Shown: one piece after another, positions 1 through 7,270 of the stretch
How the letters are laid out: every line of letters starts with the position of its first letter
Position numbering within the stretch: the stretch's first letter is position 1
From: Blastococcus sp. CT_GayMR20
GTDB taxonomy: Bacteria > Actinomycetota > Actinomycetes > Mycobacteriales > Geodermatophilaceae
DNA length: 12,384 nucleotides
Assembly (NCBI RefSeq): GCF_004570345.1
Contig: NZ_SPQM01000131.1
Location: 1 to 12,384 of the forward strand
Direction: 5' to 3'
Notes under the pieces: model-generated
What the model was told of the DNA's origin: nothing
The model's input: the letters and a program-made list of their open reading frames with translations, nothing else
Databases searched by the model: none
Position numbers and translations under genes: made by a program

Positions 1-290
1 TCAGCGCCGGCGTCCCCAAGGTGCTCACCGAGCTCACCACCCTGGGCCGGACCCTGAAGAAGCGAGCCGCTGACGTGCTCGCCTACTTCGAACGACCCGG
101 CACCAGCAACGGGCCGACCGAGGCGCTCAACGGACGGCTCGAACACCTGCGCGGCTCCGCACTCGGGTTCCGCAACCTGACCAACTACATCGCCCGAAGC
201 CTGCTCGAGACCGGCGGCTTCAGACCCCAACTCCTACACCCCCGATTGGGATGAGCCAGCAAACTCCGATACCGCGCGAAGCGGTCCGCT
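1..290 (+). mobile_element. right-hand part of an ISL3-type insertion sequence
   Basis: The window opens inside an insertion sequence whose transposase gene ends at 254. The sequence just after the stop should hold the right terminal inverted repeat. The left end is outside the window, so neither the repeat nor the target duplication can be defined, and the right boundary given here is approximate. The element lies directly upstream of the non-coding region that precedes a conjugative relaxase, so it probably inserted into, or travels with, a larger mobile element. Confidence 0.5.
3..254 (+). CDS. ISL3 family transposase, C-terminal fragment (5' end outside window)
   Basis: The frame is open from the window edge and encodes the last 83 residues of a DDE transposase. 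The tail contains SNGPTEALNGRLEHLRGSAL followed by GFRNLTNYIARSLLETGGF, the pattern typical of the C-terminus of actinobacterial ISL3 transposases. The conserved E of the N-G-x-x-E segment is probably the catalytic glutamate of the DDE triad. The aspartates are upstream of the window, so it cannot be said whether the whole gene is intact. The end near residue 83 is a normal family ending, so there is no sign of 3' truncation. Product: cut-and-paste mobilisation of its own IS. Confidence 0.8.
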   Translation, partial: SAGVPKVLTELTTLGRTLKKRAADVLAYFERPGTSNGPTEALNGRLEHLRGSALGFRNLTNYIARSLLETGGFRPQLLHPRLG

Positions 291-340
291 CAACCTAGTC
301 TGACGACATCGAGTCACCTCCCCTGAGAACGGCACGCATG

Positions 341-356
341 CTACCTTCGGAGGTAG
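341..356 (+). other. short perfect hairpin upstream of relaxase
   Basis: CTACCT (341-346) pairs with AGGTAG (351-356) around the loop TCGG. It stands three bases before the stronger hairpin at 360-380. The two could form a double terminator, or be structural elements of a transfer origin, since MobF origins normally lie next to the relaxase gene. The sequence alone does not decide this. Confidence 0.4.
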
Positions 357-359
357 TTC

Positions 360-380
360 GGGCCCCGCTTTGCGGGGCCC
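360..380 (+). terminator. strong GC hairpin, probable terminator
   Basis: GGGCCCCGC (360-368) pairs perfectly with GCGGGGCCC (372-380) around TTT, giving a 9-bp stem. The downstream sequence is only moderately T-rich (TCGTCGTTTCT). It fits an intrinsic terminator isolating the relaxase gene from transcription out of the upstream IS. An alternative role in a transfer origin is possible. Confidence 0.55.
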
Positions 381-397
381 ATCGTCGTTTCTAGGGG

Positions 398-411
398 TGA
401 CCTGTTGGTCA
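398..411 (+). promoter_or_regulatory. small inverted repeat before the relaxase start, possible operator
   Basis: TGACC (398-402) and GGTCA (407-411) form a 5-bp dyad around TGTT, ending seven bases before the annotated TTG start. Such a position would suit a repressor controlling relaxase expression, but the repeat is short enough to be chance. No -35/-10 pair was recognised nearby. Confidence 0.2.
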
Positions 412-418
412 TTATCGA

Positions 419-3400
419 TTGGCGTTGAAAATGCACGGGGGAATGAAGGTGTACGTCGGCGACCCGGCAGCCGCCCGTGCCTATGTGGAGGCCGACCGGG
501 GTCGGGCCGATGACTACTACCTGGCCGAGGGGACCGGCTTCGCTCGCCGCTTCACCGCCACGGACGGGCACGTGACCGAACTCGCGCCGCTGACCGGCGA
601 CAACTACGAGACCTGGGTCGCGGGCCGCGACCCGGGCACCGACCACCCGCGGGGGCAGCTGCGCGACGACGAGCGGGCGGTGCGGTTCGTGGAGGTGGTG
701 GTCAACGGCCCGAAAACCTGGTCGCTGGCTGCTGCACTGCATCCGGACATCGCCGCCGCGTACGAGGCCGCCCAAGACCGCGCCGCCGGGCAGATCATCG
801 GCTGGCTGTCGCAGCACGCCACCACCAGGGTCGGCCCGCGCGGCGGGCAGGTGCAGGTGCCGCTGGAGGTGCTGGAGGCGGCGACGGTGCGGCACTACAC
901 CTCCCGGGCAGAGGATCCACACTGGCATCTGCACCTGCAAATCCTGTCCCGCGTGTTCGCCGCCGGGAAATGGCGGGGCCTGCACACCATCGGCATCCGA
1001 GACTCCCTGAATGCGATCAACGGCATCGGGCACGCGGCGATGGCGTGTGACCCGGAATTGAACGCCGCCTTCGCCGCGCACGGCTACACGAAGGACGCTA
1101 CTGGAGAAATACAGGAGCTCGCCGACTATGCCGGCCCGTTCAGCGCACGGCATGCGCAGATCGCCCGGAATGTGGACCGCTACGAAGCCGAATGGACCGC
1201 CACGCACCCCGGCGAACGCCCCGGCCCGGCGCTGCGGCGCGCGTGGGACGCCCGCGCCTGGGCCGACGGCCGCCCGGACAAGGTGACCCCGCAGCCGGGG
1301 ACGAACGTGGCGGAACGCTGGCGGACGAGGGTGTACGACCTGGGCTACCGCGACCCGGCCGGCCCCGTGGACCTGACGCCCACCCCGGTCGGTGCCCTCG
1401 ACCGAGACCAGCTGGTGCAGCGCACGCTGGCCCGGCTCGCGGCCGGCCGGTCGGCGTGGAACGCCGCCGACGTCCGCGGCGAGGTCGAGCGGCTGATCGC
1501 CGCCGCGGGCGTCGTCGCCGGGGCGGCGGTGCGTTTCGAGCTGGCCGAGGACCTCACCGCCCGCGCGATGGACCGCTGCCTGCCGCTGCTGGACCGCGAC
1601 GGGGTGCCCGAGCACCTCCGGGCCTGGACGTCGCAGCTGGTGCTCGAGGTCGAGGCCGACCTGACCGCCCGGCTCGCCGCCCGCGCCGCGACCGGCGGAC
1701 CGGACGCGGGCCTGACACTGCCGGTCGGCCTCCCGGGCGGCGGCGCGAGGCTGGATGCCGGCCAGTCAGCGGCGGTCGCCGCGCTGTCCGGCGACCGGCC
1801 GCTGGCCGTGGTGGAGGGTGCGGCCGGCGCGGGCAAGACCACCACCCTGGCCGCCACCCGGGCCCTGCTCCACGACCAGGGCCGCGGGATGGTGGTGGTC
1901 ACCCCGACGCTGAAGGCCGCCAAGGTCGCCGCCGCGGAGGTGGGCGCGGCGGCCGGGTCGGCGGCGTCCCTCGCCTACCAGCACGGCTGGCGGTGGAACG
2001 CCGACGGCGCCTGGACCCGGCTCGCGACCGGCGACACCGATCCGGTCACCGGCCGGGTCTACGCCGGCCCGACGGAGGCGGGGGCGCGGCTGCGTCCGGG
2101 GGATCTGCTGGTCGTCGACGAGGCCGGGATGCTGGACCAGGACACCGCCCGCGCCCTGTTCACCGTCGCCGACGAATGCCAGGTGCGGGTGGCGCTGCTC
2201 GGCGACCGGCACCAACTGGCCGCGGTCGGCCGCGGCGGCGTCCTGGACCTTGCCGCCGACGCAGTCGACCCGGCGGCACACCTGACACTCGAGGCGGTGC
2301 ATCGCTTCACCCGCAGCGACGCCGGCCTGGTGCTGCCCGACACCGAGTACGCGGACCTGACCCTGGCCATGCGCACCGGCGCCGACCCCGCCGCGGTCTT
2401 CGACGCGCTGCTGGCGCGCGGGCAGATCCGGCTGCACCCGGATGCGACCGCGCTGCAGGATGCGATCGCGGCGGCCGCCGCCGGCCACCACCGCCGCGGC
2501 GAGTCCGTGGCGGTGGTGGTGAACACGCGCGAGCAGGCCGCCGACCTCAACGCCGCCATCCGCGACCGGCTGGCCGCCGACGGCCGCGTCGACGACCAGC
2601 GCGTCGCCATCACCGGGGCCGGGCAGCGGATCGGCGTCGGGGACCGGATCGCCACCCGCCGCAACGACCGCGACCTGGGCGTGGCCAACCGCGACATCTG
2701 GACCGTCACCGCCGTCGGCCGAAGCGGCGCGCTGCTTGTCACCCCCGCCGGCCCTGCCAGCGGGGACGTTCCCGGCGGTGTCACCCCGGACCCGCAAGGG
2801 ACGCGGGTGCTGCCCGCCGACTACGTCACCGCGCACGTGGATCTGGCTTACGCGAGCACCGCGCACGGGGTGCAGGGGGAGACGGTCACTGCCACGCACC
2901 TGGTGGTTGGGGAGCGCACCGGGGCGGCGTCGGCGTACGTGGGGATGACCCGCGGCCGGACCGCCAACACCGCCCACCTGGTCGCCGCCAACGTGGACGA
3001 GGCTCGTGAGCAGTGGGTCGCTGTCTTCGCCCGTGACCGCGCCGACCTCGGCCCCTCCCACGCTGCTGAACAGGCCGCCGCCGAGGCCGCCCGCTACGCC
3101 GCACCTCGTCCCCTGGAGCACGTCGTGGCGGACCTGCATCGGGCGTGGACCGTCGAGCAGAACTGCCTGGACCGGCTGGCCTTCTGGCAGCCGCAGCGCG
3201 ACCAGCTGCGAGAGGTAGTCGCGCTCGAAGCTCCCCACGCCGGCGAACTCGCGAGGTTGGGGGCCGCCCGGGAGCGGGCGGCGATCGCCGCCCAGCAGGC
3301 CCACCAGCGGGCCCAGGCCAGCGCGGCCGCGGTCGCCACCGAGGCCGACCGGATCCGCGACAGACTGCTGGGCTCCTGGGACGGCGAACGCGGGGCCGCC

Positions 3401-4093
3401 CGCGCGGCGGCGAAGGTCGTGCTCGACGGGCCCGGCCGGCTCGGGCTGCGCCGGGGCGCGGTCGCCCGCGCCGGCGAGCAGCTCGCCGACGGGGCCGACC
3501 GATGGCGCGCCCACGTTTCCTCCCTGCCCAGCGATGCGAAGGAGCTTGCGCGCCTGGCCGGCTGGTTCGATGACCGACCAGCGCTGTGGGCGGCACTCGA
3601 CACCTCCGCTCAGCGCGCCGCCGAAGCCGCCCACCCCGAGCACGGCGCCCAGGGCGCCGCCGCCGACGCCGCACGGCAGCAGCACGAGCAGGCCCGGTCC
3701 GCGCTGGCCGAGGCCCACGGCCAACGCGACCAGCGACTCCGAGGATTGGAACCAGCCGCCTGGACCCCCGAGCTCGAGGCGCGGCTCGCCGAGCTGGACC
3801 GAGACATCGCCGCCACCCGGCAGGAGCTCACCGACGCCCGGGCACGCATCGCCACCCTCCGGGCCGAACACCTCGCCATCCCCGCCGCCGAACCGGCCCA
3901 GGCGCAGCCTGCCGAGCGGCTCGCCCATGAGCACGACGCGTGGCGTGCCCGCCGACGGAACGCCGAGCGGACTGCCCGCCGAGCAGGCGACGTTCGGAGA
4001 ACCCCGAACGAGTGGCCCGTCCATGTGCCACCGCCACCGCCACCGTCGAGCCTCGGACCACGTCCGGGTGCCGGACCGCGTATGGGACGGTGA
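419..4093 (+). CDS. MobF-family conjugative relaxase with RecD-like helicase (TraA/TrwC type)
   Basis: A large DNA-transfer enzyme expected to nick the transfer origin, become covalently attached through tyrosine, and unwind the strand to be exported. The N-terminal TrwC-like domain (about 1-300) has Y22 and the pair Y33-Y34, placed like the Y18 and Y26-Y27 region of TrwC. H159, H170 and H172 have the 11-and-2 spacing of TrwC's metal-binding histidines. The helicase follows: Walker A GAAGAGKTT with K473, Walker B VVDEAGM near 565-571, motif GDRHQL at 595-600, and late motifs STAHGVQGE and YVGMTRGR near 810-845. The remainder is Ala/Arg/Glu-rich, probably coiled coil, with a proline-rich end. 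About 1,200 residues is normal for actinobacterial members, and no frameshift or missing key residue was seen. The start is uncertain: the TTG at 419 has no clear ribosome site; ATG at 431 or 443 are alternatives, and the GGGGGA before 443 is too close. No other transfer gene is in the window. Confidence 0.93.
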   Translation: MALKMHGGMKVYVGDPAAARAYVEADRGRADDYYLAEGTGFARRFTATDGHVTELAPLTGDNYETWVAGRDPGTDHPRGQLRDDERAVRFVEVVVNGPKTWSLAAALHPDIAAAYEAAQDRAAGQIIGWLSQHATTRVGPRGGQVQVPLEVLEAATVRHYTSRAEDPHWHLHLQILSRVFAAGKWRGLHTIGIRDSLNAINGIGHAAMACDPELNAAFAAHGYTKDATGEIQELADYAGPFSARHAQIARNVDRYEAEWTATHPGERPGPALRRAWDARAWADGRPDKVTPQPGTNVAERWRTRVYDLGYRDPAGPVDLTPTPVGALDRDQLVQRTLARLAAGRSAWNAADVRGEVERLIAAAGVVAGAAVRFELAEDLTARAMDRCLPLLDRDGVPEHLRAWTSQLVLEVEADLTARLAARAATGGPDAGLTLPVGLPGGGARLDAGQSAAVAALSGDRPLAVVEGAAGAGKTTTLAATRALLHDQGRGMVVVTPTLKAAKVAAAEVGAAAGSAASLAYQHGWRWNADGAWTRLATGDTDPVTGRVYAGPTEAGARLRPGDLLVVDEAGMLDQDTARALFTVADECQVRVALLGDRHQLAAVGRGGVLDLAADAVDPAAHLTLEAVHRFTRSDAGLVLPDTEYADLTLAMRTGADPAAVFDALLARGQIRLHPDATALQDAIAAAAAGHHRRGESVAVVVNTREQAADLNAAIRDRLAADGRVDDQRVAITGAGQRIGVGDRIATRRNDRDLGVANRDIWTVTAVGRSGALLVTPAGPASGDVPGGVTPDPQGTRVLPADYVTAHVDLAYASTAHGVQGETVTATHLVVGERTGAASAYVGMTRGRTANTAHLVAANVDEAREQWVAVFARDRADLGPSHAAEQAAAEAARYAAPRPLEHVVADLHRAWTVEQNCLDRLAFWQPQRDQLREVVALEAPHAGELARLGAARERAAIAAQQAHQRAQASAAAVATEADRIRDRLLGSWDGERGAARAAAKVVLDGPGRLGLRRGAVARAGEQLADGADRWRAHVSSLPSDAKELARLAGWFDDRPALWAALDTSAQRAAEAAHPEHGAQGAAADAARQQHEQARSALAEAHGQRDQRLRGLEPAAWTPELEARLAELDRDIAATRQELTDARARIATLRAEHLAIPAAEPAQAQPAERLAHEHDAWRARRRNAERTARRAGDVRRTPNEWPVHVPPPPPPSSLGPRPGAGPRMGR

Positions 4094-4393
4094 GCCCCCC
4101 GCAGCCCGTCTACCGACGGGCACATTGCCAGCGAGTACCTGCGCCCATGGCCTTTGGGGGAGACGTCGCGACCGTCACGGAGAGTGCGGATGTGCCCGCC
4201 TCAAGACGCTCTGCGACACGCCCGAGCGCGTGGACGTCAGGCAACACTCAGTCCACAAGAATTTCATTTGAGGCCGTCGACCACCAACATCAGGCAACGG
4301 CGAAAGCGCAGGTCAACGAGGGTTTTCAGTCATGCTCAAGATCGCTCAATCACGCAGGGAACGTTCCGCTTCAACGTCTGAGCGGCCACGGCT
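4094..4393. other. gene-free, lower-GC stretch at the end of the mobile region
   Basis: No convincing coding sequence was found in these 300 bases. Roughly 4250-4375 is visibly richer in A and T than the genes on both sides. TCAGGCAAC occurs twice (4237-4245 and 4290-4298). This probably marks the border zone between transferred DNA and resident chromosome, but no attachment-site repeat or tRNA was recognised. Confidence 0.4.
4104..4121 (+). terminator. hairpin after relaxase gene, probable terminator
   Basis: GCCCGTC (4104-4110) pairs perfectly with GACGGGC (4115-4121) around TACC, starting about ten bases after the relaxase stop. There is no T tract, which is common for actinobacterial terminators. 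The position supports transcription ending here. Confidence 0.5.
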
Positions 4394-5014
4394 TCACCGC
4401 TGCTCGTCGGGGGATCGCTCGTCGTCGTTCCAGTAGGACAACTCGTATGTCCTGACGATCGCCCACCTGGCGAAGGTGGCCGACTGGTGCAGGCACCCGG
4501 CTGCGACGAGTGCGAGCACGAGGCCGGTCAGTCCGGCGAAGAGTGGGAGCCCGCCGGTGAAGATCTCCACCAGACCCGCCAGGGCGCCCAGTGCGAGCGG
4601 TGGCACCGAGCGACTGAGCATCAGGCCGGTCGCTCTCAGGCGGGAGACCTCGGCAGCCGCCTCGCTGTCGTCCGCCTCGAGTGCGGCGAGGAGCGTGAAG
4701 GGATCGGACCGGAGGAAGCGACGCGGGGCCGCGGCGGCGTTGCGTCGAACGAACTCCTCCTTGGCCTCCCCCGGGAGGTCGGCCGGGCTGAAGGGGTTGA
4801 GCCGGTCGACGACGCTCCCGAGGGGGGAGGAGGCCTGTCCCGTCAGGAACGCCGCCACGGCGAGGGCGAGGAGCAGCAGCACCGTCGGGACGTTCAGCAG
4901 ACTCGGAACATCGATCCAGCCGGCTCGGTGGGATGCGTACGCAAAGACCGACAGGTAGATCGATCCGGGTATCGCGTAGGCGAGCAGGTCGAAGACGCCG
5001 AGGATGAACGCCAT
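4394..5014 (-). CDS. hypothetical four-helix membrane protein
   Basis: The family was not recognised. The 206-residue product has two hydrophobic segments near the N-terminus (about 9-27 and 42-59), a hydrophilic stretch of about 75 residues (60-135), then two more hydrophobic segments (about 137-153 and 157-175) and a charged C-terminus ending DDERSPDEQR. The even number of helices and the acidic tail suggest both ends are on the same side, with the 60-135 stretch as a loop of uncertain side. A conspicuous N-terminal phrase is FDLLAYAIPGSIYL. The ATG is preceded by GGGAGAG at good distance, which supports this start. It follows the ECF41 operon on the same strand but is separated by 119 bp, so it may have its own promoter. 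It is the first resident-looking gene beside the mobile region. No catalytic motif is visible. Confidence 0.75.
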   Translation of the reverse strand: MAFILGVFDLLAYAIPGSIYLSVFAYASHRAGWIDVPSLLNVPTVLLLLALAVAAFLTGQASSPLGSVVDRLNPFSPADLPGEAKEEFVRRNAAAAPRRFLRSDPFTLLAALEADDSEAAAEVSRLRATGLMLSRSVPPLALGALAGLVEIFTGGLPLFAGLTGLVLALVAAGCLHQSATFARWAIVRTYELSYWNDDERSPDEQR

Positions 5015-5090
5015 AGGTCTCTCCCGGTGCCTCGATTCGGACGGGACGTCGGACTCGGACGGCGGGCTGCCATGTTCCGGCCCGCGCGGA

Positions 5091-5132
5091 TCATCGCCGG
5101 AGTTCAGCCACCTCGTCGAACCGGCGCACCCG
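5091..5132 (-). pseudogene. remnant resembling the C-terminal tail of the ECF41 sigma factor
   Basis: Read on the minus strand, the end of this stretch encodes RRFDEVAELRR followed by a stop, close to GRLDEVAELVR-stop, the end of the neighbouring sigma factor. At DNA level 5100-5125 and 5777-5802 agree at 23 of 26 bases. Two of the three differences are synonymous third-base changes, which suggests shared coding descent rather than chance. It lies just after the reductase stop and has no start or ribosome site. It is probably a leftover from duplication or replacement at this locus. Confidence 0.4.
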
Positions 5133-5133
5133 C

Positions 5134-5748
5134 TCAGCCGTGCAGGGTGGGCCGGTAGACGAGCTCCTGGGTGTGGCTGTCCAGCGTCCGGCTGCCGAGC
5201 AGCTCGAGGTCGAAGTCGGCCGCGCCCCCGAAGATCGGATCCGTCCCGGTCCGACCGGTGATCACGGGGAAGATCGTCACCTGGACGCGGTCGACCAGGC
5301 CGGCGGCCATCAGTGACCGGTTCATCGACAGGCTGCCGTGGGAGCGCAACGGCAGCTCTGACTCTTCCTTGAGCCGGGCCACGACGTCGACCGCGTCGCC
5401 GCTCACGAGGTCCGCGTCCGGCCAGTCGAGGGGTCCGTCGAGGGTCGTCGACACCACCGTCGTCGGCATGCTCTTCATGCGGGCGTTCACCGGGTCCAAT
5501 CCCGATACCTCGGTGCCCGCGCCCAGGTACTCCACGAAGTCCCGGAAGGTGTTCGCCCCGAGAACCAGCCGCTGGTCCTCCTCGTACTGGGCGAGGCGAC
5601 GGGCGAGGAACTCGGGGCCGTGCTTGCCCCAGTAGCCGCCCCAGTCGCCGTCCTCACCGTAGGAGCCGAAGCCGTCGAGGCTGCAGAAGACGTCGAACGT
5701 GTACTCAGCGGTCATGGAGAGCAGACCCGTGAGGACGGTGGAACTCAT
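5134..5748 (-). CDS. RibD C-terminal / dihydrofolate reductase-fold family oxidoreductase
   Basis: Predicted soluble NADPH-dependent reductase of the RibD-C superfamily; the substrate is unknown. The N-terminus reads YTFDVFCSLDGF, the usual first strand plus S-x-D-G turn. GANTFRDFVEYLG corresponds to the G-x-x-T-F/Y helix start, HGSLSMNRSLMAAGLVDRV to the family's glycine motif and following helix, and FPVITGRTGTDPIF to the P-V-x-x-G-x-G-x-x-x-F strand-turn. Length (about 195-205 residues) is normal. The start is a choice between two ATGs. The one at 5748 has GGGAG eleven bases before it, 19 bases after the sigma factor stop. The one at 5715 (MTAEYTFDVF) matches the usual family start but lacks a ribosome site. 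It is the third gene of the ECF41 operon and is probably co-transcribed. An oxidoreductase beside an ECF41 factor is a known arrangement, so it is probably an effector of that response. Confidence 0.85.
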   Translation of the reverse strand: MSSTVLTGLLSMTAEYTFDVFCSLDGFGSYGEDGDWGGYWGKHGPEFLARRLAQYEEDQRLVLGANTFRDFVEYLGAGTEVSGLDPVNARMKSMPTTVVSTTLDGPLDWPDADLVSGDAVDVVARLKEESELPLRSHGSLSMNRSLMAAGLVDRVQVTIFPVITGRTGTDPIFGGAADFDLELLGSRTLDSHTQELVYRPTLHG

Positions 5749-5767
5749 CGCCGACGGGTCTCCCACC

Positions 5768-6649
5768 TCACCGGACGAGCTCCGCCACCTCGTCGAGCCG
5801 GCCGAGCTTGTGCGGGTTGCGCATCGCGTACATGCGGGTGATCCGGCCGTCCTCGACGACGAAGGTGATCGCGGTGTCGAACTCGCCGCCCGGGTCGATC
5901 CGCGCGGCGACCGCGCCGTTGAGCAGCGGCGTGGTGATCTCCACACGGGGCGCGAACTCCGCGAAGCGGGACAGCGCCAGAGCGACGCGCCTCGCGCCCA
6001 CGACGGGACGCCGGGCGGCCGGCGCGAGGCCTCCGCTGTCGGCGACCACGACGACGTCGGGCGCCAGCACCTCCATCAGGCCGAGGACGTCGCCCGCGGT
6101 GACCGCCGCGAGGAAACGGTCGACCACCTGCTGCTGCTCGCTGCGGCTCACCACCATCCGCGGGCGCCGCGCGGCCACGTGCTCGCGCGCCCGGTGTGCG
6201 ATCTGCCGGACGGCGGCGGTCGACCTGCCCACGGCCTCGGCGATCTCGTCGTACGGCACGTCGAACACCTCGTGCAGGACCAGGACCGCGCGCTCCGTCG
6301 GCCCGAGGGTCTCCAAGACGGTCAGCATCGCGATCGAGACGCTCTCGGCCAGTTCGACGTCCTCGGCGACGTCCGGACTGGTGAGCAGCGGCTCCGGCAG
6401 CCATTCGCCGACGTAGTCCTCGCGGCGACGGGCCATGGTCCGCAGCCGGTTGAGCGCCTGGCGGGTGACGATCCGCACGAGGTAGGCCCGCGGGTCACGG
6501 ACCGCCGCCTGGTCCACGTCCGCCCACCGCAGCCATGTCTCCTGCACGACGTCGTCGGCGTCGGCGGCCGAACCGAGCAACTCATAGGCGACGGTGAACA
6601 GCAGGCTGCGGTGGGCCACGAAGGAATCGAGGAACGGGTCGCCGGTCAT
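5768..6649 (-). CDS. ECF41 (SigJ-like) sigma factor with fused SnoaL-like domain
   Basis: An alternative sigma factor that directs RNA polymerase to a small regulon. Region 2 lies at about 10-75 (LLGSAADADDVVQETWLRW, then DPRAYLVRIVTRQALNRLR). Region 4 lies at about 105-160, with helix-turn-helix DVPYDEIAEAVGRSTAAVRQ. The linker has WLPEP (83-87), a hallmark of ECF41. The C-terminal domain (about 170-293) is SnoaL/NTF2-like, with DSGG at 204-207 where ECF41 proteins usually have DGGG, and NPHKL at 278-282 matching the NPDKL-type motif. In this group the fused domain regulates sigma activity instead of a separate anti-sigma factor, and none is encoded here. The ATG overlaps the stop of the upstream decarboxylase gene as ATGA, so translation is probably coupled. 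Length (293 residues) is typical. The likely target promoter is the one before the operon. Confidence 0.93.
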   Translation of the reverse strand: MTGDPFLDSFVAHRSLLFTVAYELLGSAADADDVVQETWLRWADVDQAAVRDPRAYLVRIVTRQALNRLRTMARRREDYVGEWLPEPLLTSPDVAEDVELAESVSIAMLTVLETLGPTERAVLVLHEVFDVPYDEIAEAVGRSTAAVRQIAHRAREHVAARRPRMVVSRSEQQQVVDRFLAAVTAGDVLGLMEVLAPDVVVVADSGGLAPAARRPVVGARRVALALSRFAEFAPRVEITTPLLNGAVAARIDPGGEFDTAITFVVEDGRITRMYAMRNPHKLGRLDEVAELVR

Positions 6650-7236
6650 GCCGGGGCGACGTCCGCCGACCGGGGCGCGAGCGGCGGCAGGCCGCAGGAT
6701 GCCGAGAACTCCGCGGAACGGATGCCCAGCGCGACGTTGCCCCGGGCGGTCATGTTCATGACGCCGATCCTGGTGGTCAGCTCCAGGAGCGCGGGTGCAC
6801 CCAGTGCATCGAGCAGCGCGGCCGACATCTCGTCGGTGACCGTGAGCGGGGTCTGGCACATCGCCTCGGCGTACTCCATCACGCGCCGCTCCAGGTGGGT
6901 GAAGGCGGTGGACTCCCGCCACCGCGGCACCTCCCGCGCCTTCGTCTCGTCGAGGCCGCGGTCGTGCGCCATGAAGTAGTGGAGATCGAGGCAGAAGCTG
7001 CATCCGATCGCTCCGGCCGCGGCCATGGTCGCGAGGGTCGCCAGGGTCGGGTCGAGCCGGTTCCACGACTCGGTCCTGCGGCCGAACCGCATCGTGTCCT
7101 TGAGCAGCGCCGGGTAGTGCCACATCACGCCGAGCCCCTCCGGCACCTGGCCCAGCATCTTCCGGCTCATCGTCTTCAGGAGCGCCCCGTGGACGCCGGT
7201 GATCTCGGTCGGGGGAACCCGCGTGCTGCTCGTCAT
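6646..7236 (-). CDS. carboxymuconolactone decarboxylase (AhpD-like) family protein
   Basis: A 196-residue all-helical protein. The redox motif reads GCSFCLDLHYF, giving C79-x-x-C82-x-x-x-H86, the arrangement used by AhpD-type peroxidase partners, so a thiol-dependent redox or peroxide role is more likely than ring decarboxylation. The rest (MWHYPALLKDTMRFGRR; NRLDPTLATLATMAAAGAIG) fits the family. The ATG at 7236 is chosen because GGAGGAG stands directly before it; an upstream in-frame ATG would extend the protein by 13 residues into that ribosome site. It is the first gene of a minus-strand operon, overlapping the ECF41 sigma gene by four bases. Carboxymuconolactone decarboxylases are one of the three protein types habitually encoded next to ECF41 factors, and usually the main target, consistent with the promoter upstream. 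Confidence 0.92.
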   Translation of the reverse strand: MTSSTRVPPTEITGVHGALLKTMSRKMLGQVPEGLGVMWHYPALLKDTMRFGRRTESWNRLDPTLATLATMAAAGAIGCSFCLDLHYFMAHDRGLDETKAREVPRWRESTAFTHLERRVMEYAEAMCQTPLTVTDEMSAALLDALGAPALLELTTRIGVMNMTARGNVALGIRSAEFSASCGLPPLAPRSADVAPA

Positions 7237-7270
7237 GTCTCCTCCACGTGTGTCGTGTTGTCGACATGAA

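Noticed and set aside
341..1615. 424-codon minus-strand frame over the hairpins and the relaxase N-terminus
   Set aside because: Antisense shadow; the relaxase histidine and tyrosine motifs are on the other strand.
1192..3009. 605-codon plus-strand frame inside the relaxase gene
   Set aside because: Arg/Gly/Pro-rich low-complexity product in a shifted frame of the real gene; no domain and no ribosome site.
1766..4123. 785-codon open frame on the minus strand, opposite the relaxase gene
   Set aside because: It is antisense to a gene with intact family motifs. Its Gly/Arg/Val-rich product has no recognisable domain and is what high-GC wobble bias produces.
5699..6979. 426-codon plus-strand frame opposite the sigma and decarboxylase genes
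   Set aside because: Antisense to two clear genes; His/Arg/Gly-rich composition, no family features.
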